From Actinocatenispora thailandica (GTDB taxonomy: Bacteria; Actinomycetota; Actinomycetes; Mycobacteriales; Micromonosporaceae), in contig NZ_AP023355.1 of assembly GCF_016865425.1 (NCBI RefSeq), forward strand, positions 4,524,198 through 4,588,197: a DNA stretch of 64,000 nt, read 5' to 3'. Every line of letters starts with the position of its first letter. Positions within the stretch are counted from its first letter, which is position 1. Positions 63,678-64,000 of this stretch are shown one piece after another. The notes under the pieces are model-generated. The model was not told the DNA's origin, ran no database searches, and saw nothing but the letters and a program-made list of their open reading frames with translations. Made by a program: the position numbers and the translations under genes.

Positions 63678-64000
63678 ATGACACCGGAGGAACGCAAGGC
63701 CGCGATTCGCCGTCTCAACGACGAGCTGTGGAACAAGGGCAACGTCGACGCCTGCGACGAGATGTACGCCGAGCACTGCACGATGCACGACCCGGACCTC
63801 GAACTCGACGGGGTTGCCGGGCTCAAGCAGCGCGTGCGGGAGCTGCGCGCCGCCCACCCGGACGTGCACATGAACACCGACGAGGTGCTGTGCGACGGTG
63901 ACCTGTGCGCGACGCGCTGGACCATGGGTGCCACCGCGCGACACGACTTCCAGGGCATCCCGGGGACCGGCAAGGCGTACGTGATGACCGGGATGGGGAT
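63678..64000 (+). CDS. SnoaL-like / ester cyclase protein, cut by the window end
   Basis: The first 107 codons of a gene that runs off the window. The N-terminal pattern (EERKAAIRRLNDELWNKGNVDACDEMYAEHCTMHDPD) and the strands around VHMNTDEVLCDGDLCATRW belong to the SnoaL polyketide-cyclase-like/ester cyclase NTF2 fold. ATG after GGAGGGAAC. The function is unknown, and no polyketide genes are visible. Confidence 0.85.
   Translation, partial: MTPEERKAAIRRLNDELWNKGNVDACDEMYAEHCTMHDPDLELDGVAGLKQRVRELRAAHPDVHMNTDEVLCDGDLCATRWTMGATARHDFQGIPGTGKAYVMTGMG

Overview
This is a high-GC (roughly 70 percent or more), gene-dense actinobacterial chromosome segment. Gene order around lexA, nrdR, nrdJ, hflX, miaA, dapF and a pknL-type kinase resembles that of filamentous actinomycetes and Mycobacterium, and the codon and spacer style points to Micromonosporaceae (an Actinocatenispora- or Micromonospora-like organism). 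That assignment rests on gene content and order, not on a database search. There are about 48 protein genes, no rRNA, tRNA, CRISPR array, insertion sequence or prophage. Most of the window is core chromosome with a few accessory modules.

Layout. 1-3.3 kb: three overlapping genes (flavin monooxygenase, alpha/beta hydrolase, short-chain dehydrogenase) resembling the mycobacterial mymA operon. 3.4-11.5 kb: Tat-exported peptidoglycan amidase, left-handed beta-helix protein, HrpA helicase, secreted lysozyme-like protein, methyltransferase. 11.5-15.5 kb: a two-component system translationally coupled to a TAXI-type binding lipoprotein, divergent from a WhiA-like protein that lacks the DNA-binding half. 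15.5-21.4 kb: secreted 5'-nucleotidase, an orphan leader-peptide/hairpin locus ending in Cys-Trp-Trp-Trp, pgi, a GNAT enzyme and a SnoaL-like protein.

21.4-28 kb is the DNA-damage and dNTP block: nrdJ, nrdR with its own promoter and NrdR-box-like site, a LysM cell-wall protein (ChiZ/YneA position) and lexA, with two LexA boxes between the last two. 28-36.4 kb: a membrane beta-propeller protein with a repeat-rich cytoplasmic tail, hflX, malic enzyme, a TIM-barrel-like protein divergent from a TetR regulator, and dapF. 36.6-39.2 kb: a coupled operon of PLP decarboxylase, GNAT and an unknown protein. 39.5-47.4 kb: asparaginase, a frameshifted GH92 mannosidase, miaA with a LigB-like partner, and a DUF349 protein.

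47.5-52.1 kb: tyrosine phosphatase, LacI regulator and secreted glycosidase. 52.4-58.3 kb: MptB-like mannosyltransferase, Rv2175c-like DNA-binding protein, Ser/Pro-rich membrane protein, methyltransferase and PASTA kinase, matching the mycobacterial pknL neighbourhood. 58.3-64 kb: endonuclease IV, a divergent HxlR/NmrA pair, a frameshifted aldo/keto reductase with arylamine N-acetyltransferase, threonine aldolase and a partial SnoaL-like gene.

The items most worth a second look are the orphan CWWW leader with two near-identical GC hairpins (17.43-17.81 kb), the WhiA-like protein without a helix-turn-helix, the two-component/TAXI operon, three copies of an intergenic GATCATG palindrome, and in-frame 15-bp minisatellites in three unrelated genes.
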